The notes under the pieces were generated by a model. It saw only the letters and a list, made by a program, of their open reading frames with translations, was not told the origin of the DNA and made no database searches. 64,000 nucleotides of DNA from Otis tarda. Its lineage: Eukaryota > Chordata > Aves > Otidiformes > Otididae. Numbering within the stretch: position 1 is the stretch's first letter; every line of letters starts with the position of its first letter. The stretch spans positions 211,371,553-211,435,552 of the forward strand of contig CM048552.1 of the NCBI GenBank assembly GCA_026413225.1, read 5' to 3'. Of the stretch, positions 60,845 through 64,000 are shown one piece after another. The position numbers and the translations under genes were made by a program.

Positions 60845-61470
60845 GGGGGGTGACTGGATAGAAAGTAATTTTGCAGAAAAGAACCTGGGGTCCAGGTGGA
60901 CAACACATTGAGTCGATGGTGTGTTGTTGTAGTGAAGAAAATCACTAGTGTATTCAGCTCTATATAAACAATAATGTTGCCACTAGGCTGAGGGATGTTC
61001 CCTCTATTCAACACTCACAGGACCCCTTTTGGGGTTATGTGTCCAGTTTGGGGGTCTGTAGTACAAGAAAGACATGGACATCATGGAGTGATTCCAGTGG
61101 AGGCCACACAGATGTTTAGAGGGCATAAGATGCAAGAAGATCTTAAGAGAAATCAATTTGTTCAGTCTTAAAAAGCAGAGGCAAAAGGCACATCTTATAA
61201 CTATCTAAAAACACTTAATAGGAAGGTGTACAGGAGACAGAGAGAGACTCTTCACAGACATGTACAGCAGTAGGAGCAGAGCCGATGGAAGTAAGTTGCA
61301 ACATGGGAAACTATGATTAGACCTAAGAAAAACATTTTATACCATAAAGGTAGTGAAATACTGGAAAAGGTGACAGAACTTTTATGGAATCACCAGCCTT
61401 TAAGACACTTAAAGCTCAGTAAGATCTAAGCAATTTGATCTAACTTCAAAGTCTTATATAATTGTATGAA
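60845..61470 (+). mobile_element. Old CR1 LINE, ORF2 C-terminus and 3' end
   Basis: A diverged plus-strand CR1. 'ggtgactggatagaaag' then 'gcagaaaagaacctgggg' reads as DWIESNFAEKNLGVQVD (the block before NMSRQC). 'gtgtccagtttgggggtctg' is CPVWGS near 61040. 'acaagaaagacatggacatc' is YKKDMDI near 61062. The GLEH/RLRE block is decayed near 61110-61160. 'ttgttcagtcttaaaaagcag' (LFSLKKQ) is near 61158. 'gaaaaacattttataccat' (RKTFYTI) is near 61327. The tail is near 61440-61470. It belongs to an older subfamily, with no clean octamers. Confidence 0.8.
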
Positions 61471-64000
61471 TCTGAACTGAAACTGTCTAGAAATATCGAA
61501 ACTGACAGAAACACACAAATTTTTTAGTCTGTAAACATTGGCTGCAAGCAATCACTGGCTACAGTAAAAGCAATTCAAAAGGTTTTGTTTTTCAAAATTG
61601 AGTTTGCTGGCATCCTTCTGATTCAACTATTAACTATGAAAATGAAGTGAAGAGCCTGTATTACAGTTTTTTGATTCATCTCTGATAAGACATTGCATTA
61701 TGAATAGAACAAAAACACTTAGAAACTGCTACAAAAGACTGAGTTAATTTTCCAAGAAAAATAAGTGACTTAATTTAGAAGGAAGCATATGGAGGATATT
61801 GACAATAGTAGCATAAATGTGGATGAGAATCCATATTGCCAAGAGCTCAAAAATCTTGGGAAATGTAGACACAAACAAGAAAAGTACATGCAGCAAATGC
61901 TGAGGACCAGCAGAAGCTAAGACAACATCAAGTGTATTGGGAAAATGGAATAAGCTGCAATAGATTTTGCTGCTTTTCAAAAGTTTCAAGCACCGTCATT
62001 GTATTTGGCTGTGGATAGCACAACATTATGGTTGTGCTCCGTAAGGAGGTAGACAGAGCTGTGACACAAAGTGAATCAACTACTAGAAATTAAATGGGAC
62101 ATTTAAAACTTTTAAGACGGATCCTAATGCAGAAGTCATTCTGTTGATAGATGCATTCTGCAAACTTTAACAGAAGAGCTATAGGTATTAGAAGGGTAAA
62201 TAAGACAAATGTGAGTGAAGATTTGTATTCCTTAAAGGCATATGTGTCTTAGCTGTACATGTAAATAAAAACAGAAGAGATGCAATCTGTAATAGTACTA
62301 GTGTAGAGGAAAATCATTTTGGGTTGAAAGTGCATCTTACTGATGTTCTCAATAAAACTACCTTTGTTGAAGATGAGAATTGAGAAGAGTTTTAAAAGGT
62401 GTATTCCTGGGAATAGGCAGGCTGTTATCATGATAAATGTAGCTAAAAGAACCTAATCTTCTGTGTGGAGAGTTGTCATTATACAAAAAAGTGAGAGTTC
62501 CAAGAGGAGATGCATAGGTTTGTTTGCTCTAGGAATGGGAGGGCCAAGCTGAAAAGGAAAAGTGCATCTCGTACTGTAGAGGGAGGCAAACCTGTGCCTC
62601 ACTAAAACAGTTAATATTTTAAAATATTACTCCTGTGTTTGGTGTGTTATGCTTAGGAGAACTCTTGCCAGCTGCTCTTAGTAAAAAAAACTTCATGTTT
62701 GTGTAAATCCACCACTCTCTATGTGACACGTGCTTTCCCCAAAATGCCATTTGGGTTTTCTGAGGTACTCTGGGTATTTTTATTATGAAATTTGATCTTC
62801 TGGAAGATTTTACTTTACCACTAAGGGCTCCAAGGGTCTTTGGCATGAGTCAGACACATGAACAGAAAGCATAAGCAAACATATCTTCATATCTTTATGT
62901 CATATCATACATAGCTATACTAGCCATTCATACATATCTTCATACATTTATGGCCCCACTTCTATGTCAGCCCTATAGACAAAGAGAGGACACCCCTGTT
63001 CCTTGAAGTAGTGAACACACTCACAGTTAATCTGAAAGCTTTTGGTCAGCAGACTAGTGTGTATATTTATTCATTGCACTGGATACCTTCTTAGATTTTG
63101 ACAAAAGCCCAAAATTAAAGATACCCAGCCGTGAAATACTGACATGATACCAAACTAAGCTGCCTCCAAATACCTCCACAGATAATCTTCTCAAGATGCA
63201 GTAATTAGCATGTTTTCTTCATTACAGAAAGTCACAAAGTCTGTGTGTCAATACCAACAAATAAAAAAGGAGTCTTCGGTCTTGTTTTATGAGAGTAGAT
63301 GCTATCAAGGCTTGGTCAATAGGCTGGAAACACAGATTCCATTACGGTAAAGACCCTGACAGGGCAGGAGAAAGCGGTAATCAGGAGAAAAATTGTCCTA
63401 AATTTACTTATGTGTAGTGGTAGAAAAAAATTATTCTGTACTAACTCCCCAAGACAGTTGAACCCAGAAGATCCCACAGCAAAGAAAAATACTGAAGTCT
63501 GGTTCTGCTAGATGTGATGTACTTCAAAGTAACACCTACCATTAAGAGAAGATAGTGGGCACTCCCTGGTGCAGTGTGAATTGTAAGGTATAAAAGAGTC
63601 TCTAGACCACAGTCCTCAAGACAAAAAGCAAACCCATAAACCACAAGGAATCTGACATATCCACTTGATCCAAAACATTAATTTAAGGTTTGATGCTTCC
63701 ATATTGCCCCTGGAGCAACTATTTTTCTGGGATTTTGCTGAAAAGATTACAAAGATAGTAGGGAAACTGTAAACTGCATTTCTCAATGTAATCCTTCAAG
63801 TGCTCATGTTAGGTGTTTGTTCATTCATTACAAGTCCTTCCCACCCATGTAGGAAAAGGAAGAATAACATAAATAATGTATTTAAAAAAAAAAACAAACA
63901 AAAACCCAACCAGCTTTTGCTATGAGAAACCTGGATGCCTCCCACTGTCACTGAATCAGTGTCTGCCCCTATTTTCACATGTACCAGAAGTCTGTGCTTA
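61471..64000. other. Unannotated AT-rich DNA to window end
   Basis: No gene, RNA or dispersed repeat recognised. Imperfect CATATCTT-type repetition lies near 62880-62950, and an A/AAAC-rich tract near 63882-63908. Confidence 0.5.

Noticed and set aside
1-64000. Endogenous retrovirus, LTR, DNA transposon, CRISPR or phage-like system
   Set aside because: No gag, pol or env-type reading frames, paired LTRs, terminal inverted repeats with transposase, or repeat-spacer arrays were seen. All RT-like sequence belongs to CR1.

Overview
The window looks like a bird (avian) nuclear genome segment that is intergenic or deep intronic. I find no supportable host protein-coding gene. The recognisable content is almost entirely fragments of CR1, the dominant LINE of birds. 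About eighteen CR1 pieces can be recognised on both strands, covering roughly 10-11 kb of the 64 kb by my boundaries. They share the CR1 ORF2 reverse-transcriptase/C-terminal wording (for example [34 protein letters not shown]) and, when the 3' end is present, the avian octamer tail based on ATTCTATG. All are 5'-truncated. I saw no LTR retrovirus, DNA transposon, CRISPR array, rRNA or bacterial-type gene.

Layout. 0-12 kb: two CR1 copies meeting 5' end to 5' end (128-1099), a CR1 on the minus strand (2459-3178), a very old CR1 of the type shared with turtles and crocodilians (4738-5122), then a long unannotated stretch and an RT-domain fragment (11682-12119). 12-33 kb: MIR-like ancient SINE remnants (16105, 21223), CR1 3' ends (16660, 19625, 21699), a young-looking minus-strand CR1 open for about 265 codons (25907-26806), and an old, heavily decayed one (32120-33165). 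37-45 kb: the most interesting zone. It holds a tRNA-Pro/CR1 chimera flanked by roughly 130-bp direct repeats (41411-42436), followed by a CR1 of a different subfamily with the longest open ORF2 remnant (43138-44262). 46-64 kb: two more SINE-like remnants, the longest CR1 (54393-56014), a further minus-strand 3' end (59025), an ancient dispersed repeat (57155) and another old CR1 (60845-61470).

Central observation. At 41545-41605 there is a tRNA-Pro(AGG)-like sequence that starts at mature tRNA position 1, carries an 11-nt internal deletion, ends in seven T and is joined directly, in the same orientation, to a 5'-truncated CR1. The whole composite is bracketed by a direct duplication of the flanking DNA. 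This is the structure expected if the CR1 reverse transcriptase switched template from CR1 RNA to a tRNA transcript during insertion, as described for U6/L1 chimeras in mammals. The target duplication is far longer than is usual for CR1.

The elements do not form a functional pathway; they are the residue of repeated retrotransposition over a long time. All family assignments rest on reading the sequence against remembered CR1, tRNA and SINE consensus features. No database search was run, and boundaries are approximate to a few tens of bases unless stated otherwise.
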